From NCBI GenBank assembly GCA_903927955.1, contig CAIYOW010000040.1, forward strand, positions 1 to 34,619: a stretch of DNA of 34,619 bases, in the 5' to 3' direction. Made by a program: the position numbers and the translations under genes. Source of the DNA: an uncultured Methylococcaceae bacterium (GTDB lineage: Bacteria > Pseudomonadota > Gammaproteobacteria > Methylococcales > Methylomonadaceae). Below the pieces are notes generated by a model, which searched no databases, was not told the origin of the DNA, and saw only the letters and a list, made by a program, of their open reading frames with translations. Position 1 is the stretch's first letter. The number at the start of each line of letters is the position of its first letter. Below, piece after piece: positions 34,533 to 34,619 of the stretch.

Positions 34533-34619
34533 GTTCACCGCCGCACAGGCAGCTTAGAAAAAGCCCGCAAGTTAAGTATCTGAAAATTATACGTTCACCG
34601 CCGCACAGGCAGCTTAGAA
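34533..34619 (+). CRISPR. Type I-F CRISPR array, first two repeats and one spacer (cut by window end)
   Basis: Repeat 1 is 34533-34560 (28 nt), beginning GTTCACCGCCGCACAGGC and ending AGCTTAGAAA. Spacer 1 is 34561-34592 (32 nt, the standard I-F length). Repeat 2 starts at 34593 and has 27 of its 28 bases before the window ends. The two repeats are identical over the shared 27 bases. The orientation puts the leader and cas6f upstream, so transcription runs off the right edge. The hairpin arms CCGCC and GGCAG contain one C-A mismatch. Confidence 0.96.

Noticed and set aside
25753-34619. A CRISPR-associated transposon of the Tn7/I-F3 type
   Set aside because: cas1 and a full cas2-3 with HD and helicase motifs are present, and no tniQ or tnsABC-like gene or transposon end is seen. 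It is a canonical I-F1 locus.
1-34619. tRNA or rRNA genes
   Set aside because: I looked through the gaps between genes and saw no cloverleaf with a GTTCRA-type T loop and no rRNA sequence. A dedicated search would be needed to be certain.

Overview
This window is chromosomal DNA of a gammaproteobacterium. The best guess is a type I methanotroph or close relative. That rests on the combination of a pyrophosphate-dependent phosphofructokinase, an alanine dehydrogenase, the YgfB-PepP-UbiH and ZapA-6S RNA neighbourhoods typical of Gammaproteobacteria, and the overall protein flavour. The assignment is inference: no 16S rRNA or methane oxidation gene lies in the window.

Layout. (1) 100-1695, minus strand: an aldehyde dehydrogenase. 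(2) 1957-5766, minus strand: a compact lysine/peptidoglycan cluster reading dapC, dapD, a small acidic protein, an ArsC/Spx-like protein and dapE; two of the junctions are 4-nt ATGA overlaps. (3) 5767-6362: no intact gene, but a frameshifted remnant of a phospholipase D-like protein and a palindromic dispersed repeat. (4) 6363-7481, minus: alanine dehydrogenase. (5) 7828-8839, minus: a Gly/His-rich secreted protein and a glycine-zipper lipoprotein. (6) 8891-11943, minus: the ygfB-pepP-ubiH operon. Divergent from it, 12051-12776, plus: a ZapB-like coiled-coil protein, zapA and 6S RNA. (7) 12855-16184: a sulfotransferase, an 8-bp tandem repeat, a gene-poor stretch, a small membrane protein and a second ubiquinone-type hydroxylase. 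(8) 16460-23762, plus: an unusually long glutamate synthase large subunit (no gltD in the window) followed by a CysJ-like diflavin reductase, closed by a bidirectional terminator shared with the convergent PPi-phosphofructokinase gene (23886-25115). (9) 25370-25698: an antitoxin gene with a truncated PemK-type toxin. (10) 25753-34619: a complete type I-F CRISPR-Cas locus (cas1, cas2-3, csy1/cas8f, csy2/cas5f, csy3/cas7f, cas6f), a leader and the first two repeats of an array cut by the window edge.

The cas genes work as one unit. Cas1 and the Cas2 domain of Cas2-3 acquire spacers; Cas6f cuts the repeat hairpin; Csy1-Csy2-Csy3-Cas6f form the crRNA surveillance complex; the Cas3 part degrades the target. 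All genes overlap or nearly touch, so they are probably translated from one transcript.

The system itself is a known subtype. The points that look less ordinary are an apparent extra segment of roughly 80 residues in Csy2, a C-A mismatch in the repeat hairpin seen in both visible repeats, a marked compositional mosaic across the locus, and a toxin-antitoxin remnant directly upstream. Outside the CRISPR locus, the most original possibility is that the long GltB, which has no GltD beside it, uses the adjacent diflavin reductase as electron donor. That is a hypothesis from gene order only.
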